Made by a program: the position numbers and the translations under genes. Below, piece by piece: positions 1-8,341 of a stretch of 62,941 nt of DNA. Every line of letters begins with the position of its first letter. The first letter of the stretch is position 1. The notes beneath the pieces are model-generated. The model ran no database searches, was not told where the DNA came from, and saw nothing but the letters and a program-made list of their open reading frames with translations. The DNA is taken from contig CANQJI010000003.1 in NCBI GenBank assembly GCA_947624205.1, forward strand, positions 1-62,941, read 5' to 3'. The stretch is from an uncultured Akkermansia sp. Its GTDB lineage: Bacteria; Verrucomicrobiota; Verrucomicrobiia; Verrucomicrobiales; Akkermansiaceae.

Positions 1-1
1 T

Positions 2-70
2 TGCTCTGCCGAGTTCCGTGAGAACTACACGAACTTCGGAGCAAGCGCGGGTTACAAGATCAGCTTCTAA
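2..70 (+). CDS. 3' end of a CDS entering from the left (C-terminus ...CSAEFRENYTNFGASAGYKISF*), possibly an outer-membrane beta-barrel protein
   Basis: Open frame from base 2 to TAA at 68-70; C-terminus alternates aromatic/small residues and ends in Phe, as BAM-inserted barrels do. Confidence 0.5.
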   Translation, partial: CSAEFRENYTNFGASAGYKISF

Positions 71-96
71 TCGAAGCAGATCTCGTAACTATTTAC

Positions 97-690
97 GAGG
101 TACGAGGTACGACGGTGGCGCTTGGCAGCGCCCATGTACGAGGTACGAAGTACGATGTACGATTTAGGAAAGTTCCCGCGCTTGCGCGCGAGTGTGGCGA
201 AGCAAGTGCGGGAGCTGAATCGTGAAGGCGACGGGCGGACGGTGGCGGCTGACGCCGCCTATGTACGATGTAGGATGTACGATGTACAACACGCACGACG
301 GCCCCGTAGAGGGCGCACGCGTTAGCGGGCGGTAAGTGCGGATGGACAACGCGGATGCGTTGCCCCGCAGGGGCGAACCGGCAGGGTGGTGCCGGTGAGT
401 CAATTTAGGAGTTCGCGCGCCTGCGGCGCGGGGATTTGGCGGAGAGGGCCAGGGCAAACGCATTAGGCAATGCGTTTGCCCATGTACGACGTACGATGTT
501 GGATGTACGATTTATTAATAATGTGCGCGTTGCGCAGATTTTTTCGGATCATTAATGTATGCTGAGATTCCTCTAGAGCCATCATCATGATGACTGGTGG
601 TTGTCATGATTTTTGGTGCGAATAAACGATAATATGAGTCAACATGAGTATTTTCTCTGTTGGCTGACTTCTCGTCAAATGAGTTTGCCG
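97..690. repeat. Composite intergenic hairpin/microsatellite repeat, locus R1
   Basis: Hairpins GGCGCTTGGCAGCGCC (117-132), GGCGGCTGACGCCGCC (244-259), GGCAAACGCATTAGGCAATGCGTTTGCC (453-480), each followed by (C/T)ATGTACGA; more hairpins at 347-362, 363-373, 377-396; 453-690 is a reverse-orientation copy of the element at 45479-45694. Confidence 0.9.
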
Positions 691-710
691 TGTTTGGGGA
701 GTTCCTGCGC

Positions 711-739
711 TTGCATGGGGGAATTTGATTTGGTACAAT
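711..739 (+). promoter_or_regulatory. Candidate sigma70-type promoter TTGCAT-N17-TACAAT
   Basis: TTGCAT at 711-716, TACAAT at 734-739, 17-bp spacing, just upstream of the prepilin peptidase. Confidence 0.45.
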
Positions 740-746
740 GCTCATC

Positions 747-1856
747 ATGCCGGATACGGGAACCATGGATTTCAGCACCGTTCTCCCCTGGTGCTTTGCG
801 CTCATCGGGGCTTGCGTCGGATCGTTCCTCAACGTGGTAATCTACCGCATCCCACGCGGCATGAGCGTGTGCAACCCGCGTCGCTCGTTTTGTCCTACCT
901 GCGGCAAGTTGATACCCTGGTATTTGAATATTCCCATTTTCAGCTGGCTCTATCTGCGCGGGAAGAGCGCTTGTTGCGGGAAGCCGGTCAGTTCTCGCTA
1001 CGTGCTCGTGGAGTTTGCCTGCGCCGTTCTCTTCGGGTTCACGGCCTGGGAGCTTAATTTTGAGCCCATCCCGGTGCAGGCGCTCGTGTGCTTGTGGATG
1101 GCGTGCATGCTCAGCATGCTGGTGATGGATGCGCAGGAGATGATTGTGTATCCTCCGTTGGTGGTAATCGGTGCTTTTTTCGGGTTTGGGTGTGCTATTG
1201 GCGCGCCGGAATTGGTGGAACCGACTGCACTATCTCCGCTGCAGGGCGTCATTTTCAGCTTTGTCGGCATGGTGACGGGTTTTCTGCTTTTCCGATTCAT
1301 CGCGCTGGCGGGGCGTCTTGCCTTCGGACGGCAGCGCGCGCGTTTCGACTCCCCACAGCCCTGGCAGCTCCGTCAGGAGGGGGAGGATATTGTCATGACC
1401 ATCGGAGAGCGGCGCATTTCGTGGGCTCATCTTTTCACCGGCAAGAGTTGCTCCGTGACTTTGCAGGGGACGGTGACTGCCCCGTGCTCCCTGGCAGGTG
1501 ACGTGTCACCCCTGCGTTTCACGGAGGATGCACTCATCTTGCCGGATGGTGTTCGGCGCAGCCTGGAGGACTTTGACTCTCTCAGCGGAGTTTGCGAAGC
1601 ATATTCGACGGAACGCGAGGCGATGGGTAGCGGCGATGCATGGATTGCCGTGGTGATTGGCGCTCTTTGCGGCTGGCAGGGGGTGCTTTTTTCCCTCGTG
1701 GGCGGAAGCTTCATTTCTCTGTTTTTCGCACTCATCCTGCGCGTGCGGCGCGGAGTTCCCATGCCTTTCGGTCCGGCGCTTATTCTTGCAGCCTGGATCT
1801 GGTTCTTTTGGGGGCAGCAACTGCTGGTGAGCTATCTCGACTTCCTGGGTGTTTAG
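747..1856 (+). CDS. Prepilin peptidase, A24 family (PilD/GspO-like)
   Basis: ORF 738-1856; N-terminus GACVGSFLNVVIYRIPRGMSVCNPRRSFCPTCGKLIPWYLNIPIFSWLYLRGK...C, plus several TM segments. Start could be 738, 747 or 765. Confidence 0.85.
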   Translation: MPDTGTMDFSTVLPWCFALIGACVGSFLNVVIYRIPRGMSVCNPRRSFCPTCGKLIPWYLNIPIFSWLYLRGKSACCGKPVSSRYVLVEFACAVLFGFTAWELNFEPIPVQALVCLWMACMLSMLVMDAQEMIVYPPLVVIGAFFGFGCAIGAPELVEPTALSPLQGVIFSFVGMVTGFLLFRFIALAGRLAFGRQRARFDSPQPWQLRQEGEDIVMTIGERRISWAHLFTGKSCSVTLQGTVTAPCSLAGDVSPLRFTEDALILPDGVRRSLEDFDSLSGVCEAYSTEREAMGSGDAWIAVVIGALCGWQGVLFSLVGGSFISLFFALILRVRRGVPMPFGPALILAAWIWFFWGQQLLVSYLDFLGV

Positions 1857-1860
1857 CCGT

Positions 1861-2160
1861 AGCAAACGCATTTGACAATGCGTTTGCCTATGTACGACGT
1901 ACGAAGTACGATGTACGATTTATGAAATTCCCGCGCTTGCGCGCGAATTTGGCGGAGAGGGCCAGGGCAAACGCATTAGGCAATGCGTTTGCCTATGTAC
2001 GATTTACGATGTACGATGTACGATTTATGAAATTCCCGCGCTTGCGCGCGAATTTGGCGGAGAGGGCTTGGTGGCATGATTTTTGATGCGTATGAGTGGA
2101 TAATATCAGTCAATGAGAGCATTCTGTCTGTTGATTGACTTCGCTCAAGTGCGTTTGCCC
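1861..2160. repeat. Composite intergenic repeat, locus R2
   Basis: Two GCAAACGCATT...AATGCGTTTGC palindromes, each followed by TATGTACGA-type microsatellite and CCCGCGCTTGCGCGCGAATTTGGCG; then the TGATTGACTT...GCGTTTGCC end module. Confidence 0.85.
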
Positions 2161-2876
2161 TAGTCCCACTCCAGTAGGATGCGCGCGCGCAACTGCCCGC
2201 CGCCGCTGATGAGATGCTCGGTTGTCTTTCCCGCTCCGCGGTGGAGGATGCTCAGCGGCTCGCCCTGCATGCTCTCTCGTTTGTACTGCACATGGATGCG
2301 GCGAGGAGCCGAACCCGGAGCCATCGGCAGAGTATCGAGAACCCAGGTGAGGTAGTAGGAGTTGTTGATATGGCCGTTGAAATCAACATCCCTCCGGGAG
2401 GTGATCATGTAGGCCGTTCCTAAATCCCGGGCTTCTTCCTCCGGCAGAGCAGGCGCTGCACTCTGTACCGTGGACGGGCACGTCTCCGGCACTTCCAGTT
2501 CTGCGCGCTTCAGCGGCATGGGGCGCCGCGTCTTAATATCGATGAGCACCCACATCAGGTCTGCGCGTCCTATGATATTCCCGTTTTCGTCGCTCATTTC
2601 GACAAAGCGACGCGCCTGGAGGGGACTTGCTTTGCCGGTATTCGTGCGCAAATTCACGGATTCCTTCCAACGCGGGCGACGCAACAATTCAAAATCTCCC
2701 TGGGCTTCCACCCAGATCATGCCGTGCTCAAGGACCCAATCGTAGCCCATCTTGTTGTGGGAGGCATGCAGTTCCGCCATTTCCTGGCAGAAGAGCAGGT
2801 AGCATTCCGGCTTGAGCAGCAGATCTGCCCCACATTCGTAACTCGTGATCGAGTGCTGCAGTACCAAGTCTTCCAT
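2160..2876 (-). CDS. Acyl-ACP thioesterase-like (hotdog fold) protein
   Basis: 238-aa ORF with MGYDWVLEHGMIWVEAQGDFELLRRPRWKESVNLRTNTG and RRDVDFNGHINNSYYLTWVLD, typical of acyl-ACP thioesterases. Confidence 0.75.
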   Translation of the reverse strand: MEDLVLQHSITSYECGADLLLKPECYLLFCQEMAELHASHNKMGYDWVLEHGMIWVEAQGDFELLRRPRWKESVNLRTNTGKASPLQARRFVEMSDENGNIIGRADLMWVLIDIKTRRPMPLKRAELEVPETCPSTVQSAAPALPEEEARDLGTAYMITSRRDVDFNGHINNSYYLTWVLDTLPMAPGSAPRRIHVQYKRESMQGEPLSILHRGAGKTTEHLISGGGQLRARILLEWD

Positions 2877-2908
2877 GTCCCCACTCTATCATATTTAAAC
2901 TCCCAAGG

Positions 2909-3210
2909 CAAACGCATTTGACAATGCGTTTGCCTATGTACGACGTACGATGTACGATGTACGATTTGAATTATAGCGCGCGTTGCGCGGGAATTTGGCA
3001 GAGCAAGTGCGGATGGACAACGCGGATGCGTTGCCCGGAGGGCGAACCGGCAGGGTGGTGGCAGACGGGGCCTGCCTATGTACGACGTACGATGTACGAT
3101 TTGGGGAATTCCCGCGCTTGCGCGCGAATATGGCGCTTGGCAGCGCCCATGTACGATGTACGAAGTACGATTTACAGAATTCCCGCGCTTGCGTCGCGAA
3201 TTTGACTTCT
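2909..3210. repeat. Composite intergenic repeat, locus R3
   Basis: GGCAAACGCATTTGACAATGCGTTTGCC palindrome, CAACGCGGATGCGTTG (3018-3033), GCCCGGAGGGC (3033-3043), GGCAGACGGGGCCTGCC (3060-3076), GTACGA microsatellites. Confidence 0.9.
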
Positions 3211-3211
3211 C

Positions 3212-3511
3212 TTAAATATGTTTGTCGTTGGGAATACAATGATCCTGCGCATCAGCTTTTGCCTGCAGTGGTGCGATATCCATCTCGGTTGCCCATTTTT
3301 TCAATTCTTTCCCCGTGTAGGCAAAAAGTCCCTCCGCACATAGCTTGCGACCCAGTTCACTCGCCGTCATGAGCACGCAGGCAGTGTCTTCTCCCGCCGC
3401 TGTCCCCGCTTTTACCTTTCCCTCCTTTGTCATCACGATGGCATCATGCCGCACCGTGCCGCTTAACGCCACAATCGCATTCACCAACTCTTCTCGCTGT
3501 ATCTCGGGCAT
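3212..3511 (-). CDS. Small hypothetical protein (MPEIQREELVNAIVALSG...)
   Basis: ORF 3212-3538 between two repeat loci; internal Met (MPEIQREELV) is a likely start; no family recognised. Confidence 0.45.
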   Translation of the reverse strand: MPEIQREELVNAIVALSGTVRHDAIVMTKEGKVKAGTAAGEDTACVLMTASELGRKLCAEGLFAYTGKELKKWATEMDIAPLQAKADAQDHCIPNDKHI

Positions 3512-3552
3512 GACTCCATTGTACATACCATTTTCCACATTTCAAGCTCTTT

Positions 3553-3710
3553 GCCTATGTACGAGGCGGTGGCAGACAGGGTCTGCCCATGTACGATGTA
3601 CGAGGTACGACGGTGGCACCTACCGGTGCCTATGTACGAGGTACGAAGTACGATTTACGATTTGGGGAATTCCCGCGCGTTGCGCGAGAAAATTTGGGTT
3701 GCTCCCTCTT
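3553..3710. repeat. Composite intergenic repeat, locus R4
   Basis: Hairpins GGCAGACAGGGTCTGCC (3571-3587) and GGCACCTACCGGTGCC (3615-3630), each followed by (C/T)ATGTACGA microsatellite. Confidence 0.9.
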
Positions 3711-3775
3711 TGCTCCGTGTTCGTCTCATGCTAATCTCGCCACTTATCAAACATCCCCTCTTCTCCCAAGCCTAC

Positions 3776-3812
3776 AAAAAGAGCTAGATACGTTCCTAAA
3801 CATACCTAGCTC
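3776..3812 (-). terminator. Intrinsic terminator downstream of tmRNA
   Basis: Minus strand GAGCTAGGTATG-TTTAGGAA-CGTATCTAGCTC-TTTTT: 12-bp stem with two G-U pairs, then a T-run. Confidence 0.75.
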
Positions 3813-3814
3813 CA

Positions 3815-4171
3815 TGGAGGCGAGGGGAGTCGAACCCCTGTCCCGGACACTGTTGATGCAAGCATCTCCATGTTCAGGCGCAGAAGCTGCTTTAGCCGAA
3901 GCGGGAGCTCTGCGCCGGCTCCCGGGAAGGCGAGGTACCTGTGGGTGAGACTCCGGCGGCGGTACCCCCCGCGAGAGTCTGCCTGCTGAGTTGGAGATCC
4001 GGTGCCCTAGCAGGCATCAGGCACGGGATCCGGCGCGTAAGTTACGCAGCCATGGCGTATTCGTTGTCGGAATAGGCACTTAATGTTTGAGCGGCTTGGT
4101 AAGGGGGCCAGCCGATCAACCCCCACATGCAGCCGGCACCTCGAATGTTCGGTCGAAACCAGGGCGCCCCC
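3815..4171 (-). ncRNA. ssrA: tmRNA (transfer-messenger RNA)
   Basis: 5' GGGGGCGCCCTGGTTTCGACCG pairs with 3' CGCCTCC acceptor strand; T-arm AGGGG-TTCGACT-CCCCT; tag reading frame GCC TAT TCC GAC AAC GAA TAC GCC ATG GCT GCG TAA; CCA not encoded. Confidence 0.95.
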
Positions 4172-4216
4172 GGTGAAAAAGCCGTCGCAATGCAAGGAAG
4201 CATAGGCAACGGCTAG

Positions 4217-4290
<74 letters not shown>

Positions 4291-4410
4291 ATGAGCAGCT
4301 TCTGGAAACCGCACTTCCTCCGAGGAAGTAGGAAGAGTATAGCACGCCGGAGGGGGATGTCAACCCATTTTCTGAGTATGAGCCGCAAATTCTTTTCCGA
4401 CAGAAGAGAA

Positions 4411-5127
4411 TCAGCGGATGAAGTTCGTGTAGGCGTGCGGAATTTCTTCTCCGGCAGGGACAGAGGCATAGGCTTTAATGGCACGGGCAAGGTTTCTCCC
4501 CAACTGACGCATGATGGCGACGCCCTCCGCATCCTGCATCACCTGTTCGGGAGCATTGCCGTGCACCTCATTCCAGTAGAAGGAAGAGACGATGGGCATC
4601 TGGTTGATGGTGAAGTGTTTTTGGATAGCGTCAATCGTGGCGAGAGAGCCCGCCCGCCGACTGGAAGCGACGGCTGCGCCGGGTTTGCCGGTGAATGCGA
4701 AACTGCCGGCGTAGAAGGCACGATCCAGCGCACTGAGGAGACGTCCCGACGGGTGCCCGTAGTAAACCGGAGAACCAAAGACAAAGCCGTGGGCCTCTTT
4801 TGCCTTGGCAATGAGTTCGTTGACAGGGTCGTCCTTCCAGATGCACATGCCGGGGTGTTTGCGGCAGTTGCCACAGGCAATGCAATCCTGTACGGGGGCG
4901 GCACCGAGGTGGAAAATTTCAGCATGCACGCCGGCTTTTTCCAGCTCCTCTGCCACGAGCGAGAGAGCGGTATAGGTACACCCCTCGCGATGCGGGCTAC
5001 CGTTGACAAGCAACGCGCGCAGCTCCGTAGAGCCGCCCGCGGGTTCGTCCCCCATAACCGCTGTTGCTGCCAGAGCGCCGCCGATGAGTCCAGCGCGAGC
5101 TATAAATGTGCGTCGATCCGTGATCAT
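4411..5127 (-). CDS. Flavodoxin family / NAD(P)H-dependent FMN reductase-like protein with N-terminal Tat-like signal
   Basis: MITDRRTFIARAGLIGGALAATAVMG leader, then LRALLVNGSPHREGCTYTAL...DCIACGNC...FVFGSPVYYGHPSGRLLSALDR. The longer ORF start at 5316 reads through repeat R5. Confidence 0.75.
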   Translation of the reverse strand: MITDRRTFIARAGLIGGALAATAVMGDEPAGGSTELRALLVNGSPHREGCTYTALSLVAEELEKAGVHAEIFHLGAAPVQDCIACGNCRKHPGMCIWKDDPVNELIAKAKEAHGFVFGSPVYYGHPSGRLLSALDRAFYAGSFAFTGKPGAAVASSRRAGSLATIDAIQKHFTINQMPIVSSFYWNEVHGNAPEQVMQDAEGVAIMRQLGRNLARAIKAYASVPAGEEIPHAYTNFIR

Positions 5128-5159
5128 ACCTTCATTATAACCGATGGGCGCGGGACACA

Positions 5160-5720
5160 CAAGGGCAAACGCGGGGCAAACGCATTGGAAATGCGTTTGC
5201 CTATGTACGATGTACAAAGTACGACGGTGGCGCTTGGCAGCGCCTATGTACGATGTACGACGTACGATGTACGATTTGGGGAATTCCCGCGCTTGCGCGC
5301 GAATTTGGCGAAGCAAGCGCGGGAGCTGAATTGTGGAGCGACGGGCGGGGGTGGTTACAAAGGGGCGGGAGGCGGTGGCGCTTGGCAGTGCCTATGTACG
5401 ACGTACGAGGTACGATGTACGATTTATAAGGTTCCCGCGCTTGCGCGCGAATTTAGCGGAGCAAGTGATAAGGCGAAATTGAGGAACAACGCGTGGACAT
5501 AACTAGAAAGCGACGGAGTCGGTGGCGCCTGACGACGCCTATGTACGATGGACGATGTACAACACGCACGACGGCCCCGTAGAGGGCGCACGCGTTAGCG
5601 GGCGGTAAGTGCGGATGGACAAAGGCGCAGCCTTTGCCCCGCAGGGGCGAACCGCCGATGGGGCGGCGGTGAGTCAATTTGGGGAGTTCCCGCGCTTGCG
5701 CGCGAGATTGGCGAGGTTTG
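5160..5720. repeat. Composite intergenic repeat, locus R5
   Basis: Hairpins GGCAAACGCATTGGAAATGCGTTTGCC (5175-5201), GGCGCTTGGCAGCGCC (5229-5244), GGCGCTTGGCAGTGCC (5377-5392), GGCGCCTGACGACGCC (5524-5539), CAAAGGCGCAGCCTTTG (5620-5636), CCCCGCAGGGG (5637-5647), ACCGCCGATGGGGCGGCGGT (5651-5670). Confidence 0.9.
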
Positions 5721-5864
5721 CCGTCTTGCTGGCTTACCTCTTCTTTATCCATGGGAAACGCATGGGGAAATGGGTTGAATGAGCCCGGAGAAATTTTTAT
5801 TGGGACATGCGTGGGCTGAATTCTGCCATTACGAGCTTATTGAAATGAAGGATCTACGGAGATA

Positions 5865-7226
5865 TCAAACAGCTTCGCCATAGAGGGTGAAGCCAGTGGA
5901 TTCCGCAATGCGGATGGGAGCGATAGAGCCGATGGCCGGAGAGCCGGAGGTGATGACGATGGGCTTGTTCTGGGAGGAACGTCCCTGCAGACGATTGGGG
6001 TTGGTTTTACTGGGGCCTTCTACGAGGACAAGCTGAGTGGAGCCGACAAGGGCTGCATTGCGAGCCGTGGCGATGCGGTTCACGACTGCAAGCAGGTCGT
6101 GGTTTCGCGCTTCTTTTTCGCGAAGGCAAATTTGGTCCGTCATTTCTGCTGCGGGAGTACCGCGGCGTGGCGAGTATTGGAAGATGAAAGCATTGTCGAA
6201 CTGCACTTCCTCCACGGCGGCGCGAGTAAGCAGGTAATCCTCCTCTGTTTCGCCGGGGAAGCCCACGATGATGTCGGTCGTGATGGCGAGATCGGGACGG
6301 GCGGCACGCATGGCGTGACAGAGCTCGAGATATTTTGACTGCTTGTAGGGACGGCGCATGAGCCGGAGGATGCGATCACTCCCGCTCTGCATGGGAAAGT
6401 GGATATGGCTGCAGAGCTTCGGCAGGTAAGTGTAGGCACGAACTAAATCCTCCCGGAAGCCGATGGGGTGCGGGGATGTGAAACGGATGCGCTCCAATCC
6501 GGGAATTTCGTGCACGGCTTCCAGCAAACGAACAAAGGCGCCGCGACCGTCAATAACGGGTTCTTCCCGACCGTACCGGTTCACGATTTGTCCGAGCAGG
6601 GTCACTTCTTTGATGCCATTGTTCTCCACAAGGCGGCGCACTTCATCAAGGATGTCCTTCATGGGGCGGGAACGCTCCTCCCCGCGCGTGGACGGAACAA
6701 TGCAGTACGAGCAGTGCATATCGCAGCCCTGCATGATGGAGACGAATGCCGAGCAACTGCCGGATGGGGGCAGGTGGTCGCGGATGAGGTCCTGCGCACG
6801 GGGAATTGGATCCGTTTCGCAGAGCTGTGCACCGCGGCGCAGAGGCTGACCGACGCCGACGGAGAGACGTTTTTTCAGAAGGGAATCGCAGAGGGGCAGC
6901 ACACGGCGGTAGCGCTGGGTACCGGCGACGATATCCAACCGCGGAAGTTCCCGAAAGAGGGAGCGCCCGAGGCTCTGGCTCATGCAGCCCATGATGCCAT
7001 AGACCGTGTGGGGACGCGCTTCAGGAGAAGCCATGATCATGCCCATCTTGCCGAGGGCTTTCAGCTCGGCTTTTTCTCGCACGGAGCAGGTATTCATGAG
7101 CACCACATCCGCCTGTTCCGGGGAAGACACAAGGGAGTAACCGGCAGCGAGGAAATCAGCAGCGACTTGTTCAGAGTCGCGCTCGTTCATCTGGCAGCCG
7201 TAGGTTTTGATGAAGAGGGAAGGCAT
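5865..7226 (-). CDS. miaB: tRNA-2-methylthio-N6-dimethylallyladenosine synthase MiaB
   Basis: MPSLFIKTYGCQMNERDSE, radical-SAM CDMHCSYCIVPSTRGEERSRP, C-terminal TRAM-like segment. Confidence 0.93.
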   Translation of the reverse strand: MPSLFIKTYGCQMNERDSEQVAADFLAAGYSLVSSPEQADVVLMNTCSVREKAELKALGKMGMIMASPEARPHTVYGIMGCMSQSLGRSLFRELPRLDIVAGTQRYRRVLPLCDSLLKKRLSVGVGQPLRRGAQLCETDPIPRAQDLIRDHLPPSGSCSAFVSIMQGCDMHCSYCIVPSTRGEERSRPMKDILDEVRRLVENNGIKEVTLLGQIVNRYGREEPVIDGRGAFVRLLEAVHEIPGLERIRFTSPHPIGFREDLVRAYTYLPKLCSHIHFPMQSGSDRILRLMRRPYKQSKYLELCHAMRAARPDLAITTDIIVGFPGETEEDYLLTRAAVEEVQFDNAFIFQYSPRRGTPAAEMTDQICLREKEARNHDLLAVVNRIATARNAALVGSTQLVLVEGPSKTNPNRLQGRSSQNKPIVITSGSPAIGSIAPIRIAESTGFTLYGEAV

Positions 7227-7231
7227 AGGCG

Positions 7232-7888
7232 CTATGCAAGGTAGGAAGTGGGATCAGGGAGACCGGCGGCTCGAAACGCCTCTTTTCGCTCGCGGCAGGT
7301 GGCACAGCGTCCGCAGTGCTTTTCCTCTCCGCGGTAACAGGAGTATGTCCGTGCAAAATCCACACCAAGTTTTGCTCCCAGCGACACGATTTCTGTTTTG
7401 TTCATGGAGATGAAGGGACGCAGCAGTTGCAGCTCGGCATAGGTACCCAGAGAAATAGCCTGCTGCATGGCCTGCATAAAGGATTCGCGACAATCCGGGT
7501 AGATGGCGTGATCCCCGGAGTGGGCAGCGATGACAATCCCCGAGGCTCCGACACTCTCTGCCACACCGGCGGCGATGGCGAGGAAAATGCCATTGCGGAA
7601 CGGGACAACCGTTTGCTTCATGTTTTGCTCAGCGTAGTCTGCAGTCGGGATGGCATCTGCGCCGGACAGAAGGGCACTGGCGAGATGAGGCGTGAGCGAA
7701 TGCAGGTTAATGCAGTGGAAAGGAATGCCGAGAGATTTTGCGTGGTCGTGAGCGCATGTGAGCTCCTGAACAGCGTGGTTGCTGCCGTAGTCGAAGCTGA
7801 GTGCACCGACTACTTCATGCTCCCTGCGAGCCCAGTACAAGGCCGTGGTGGAATCAACACCTCCGGAGAGAAGGACGAGACATTTCAT
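7232..7888 (-). CDS. queC: 7-cyano-7-deazaguanine synthase QueC
   Basis: LVLLSGGVDSTTALYWA PP-loop; C-terminal C-x-RGEEKHCGRCATCRER zinc site. Confidence 0.92.
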   Translation of the reverse strand: MKCLVLLSGGVDSTTALYWARREHEVVGALSFDYGSNHAVQELTCAHDHAKSLGIPFHCINLHSLTPHLASALLSGADAIPTADYAEQNMKQTVVPFRNGIFLAIAAGVAESVGASGIVIAAHSGDHAIYPDCRESFMQAMQQAISLGTYAELQLLRPFISMNKTEIVSLGAKLGVDFARTYSCYRGEEKHCGRCATCRERKEAFRAAGLPDPTSYLA

Positions 7889-7909
7889 GGCGGAGGGGGT
7901 AAGAGAAAA

Positions 7910-8323
7910 TCAGGTGGGGCGGTTTTCCGGGTGGTGCTCGGCGGTCGTAGTGAGGCGTATGCCGCCGCGTGCGCCGAAGCGACCGACTACGCGCATCCAG
8001 TGCGGGGAGGCGGCTGCCACGAGATCGTCGAGGATACGGTTGACTACCTGCTCATTGAAGGCGGGATAGTTACGGAATGAGACAAGGTAGTATTTGAGAC
8101 TCTTTGTCTCGATCACTTTTTCCGACGGACAATAGGAAATCGTGAGATGACAGGAATCCGGCTGCCCGGTCACGGGACAGAGAGAGGAGAACTCTTCTGT
8201 CTCCAGCGTGACAGTATAAACTCGTTGCGGGGAGCGATTGGGAAAAGTTTCAAGCTTTGCCTCATCCGGGGAGGAGAAGAACTCGCTGTGCTTTCCGAGA
8301 AGGGTGAGATCCTGCAGTGCCAT
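7910..8323 (-). CDS. queF: NADPH-dependent 7-cyano-7-deazaguanine reductase QueF
   Basis: SSLCPVTGQPDSCHLTISYCPSEKVIETKSLKYYLVSFRNYPAFNEQVVNRILDDL; type-I-length QueF. Confidence 0.92.
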   Translation of the reverse strand: MALQDLTLLGKHSEFFSSPDEAKLETFPNRSPQRVYTVTLETEEFSSLCPVTGQPDSCHLTISYCPSEKVIETKSLKYYLVSFRNYPAFNEQVVNRILDDLVAAASPHWMRVVGRFGARGGIRLTTTAEHHPENRPT

Positions 8324-8341
8324 AATAGAAAACGAGGAGAG

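Noticed and set aside
93-463. Multiple ORFs on both strands (MRVVHRTSYIVHRRR..., MAAPMYEVRSTMYDLG...)
   Set aside because: Translations of the GTACGA microsatellite and hairpins in several frames; no independent coding evidence. The same applies to ORFs at 2918-3239, 3345-3787, 5144-5752 and 21572-22098.
97-690. CRISPR or integron attC array from the recurrent hairpins and microsatellite
   Set aside because: No regular repeat-spacer structure, no cas genes and no integrase in the window; hairpins differ in sequence and sit at dispersed loci.
6468-7244. 258-aa plus-strand ORF opposite miaB
   Set aside because: Entirely antisense to miaB, which has clear radical-SAM motifs.
7316-8080. 254-aa plus-strand ORF opposite queC/queF
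   Set aside because: Antisense to two recognised queuosine genes; no recognisable domain.
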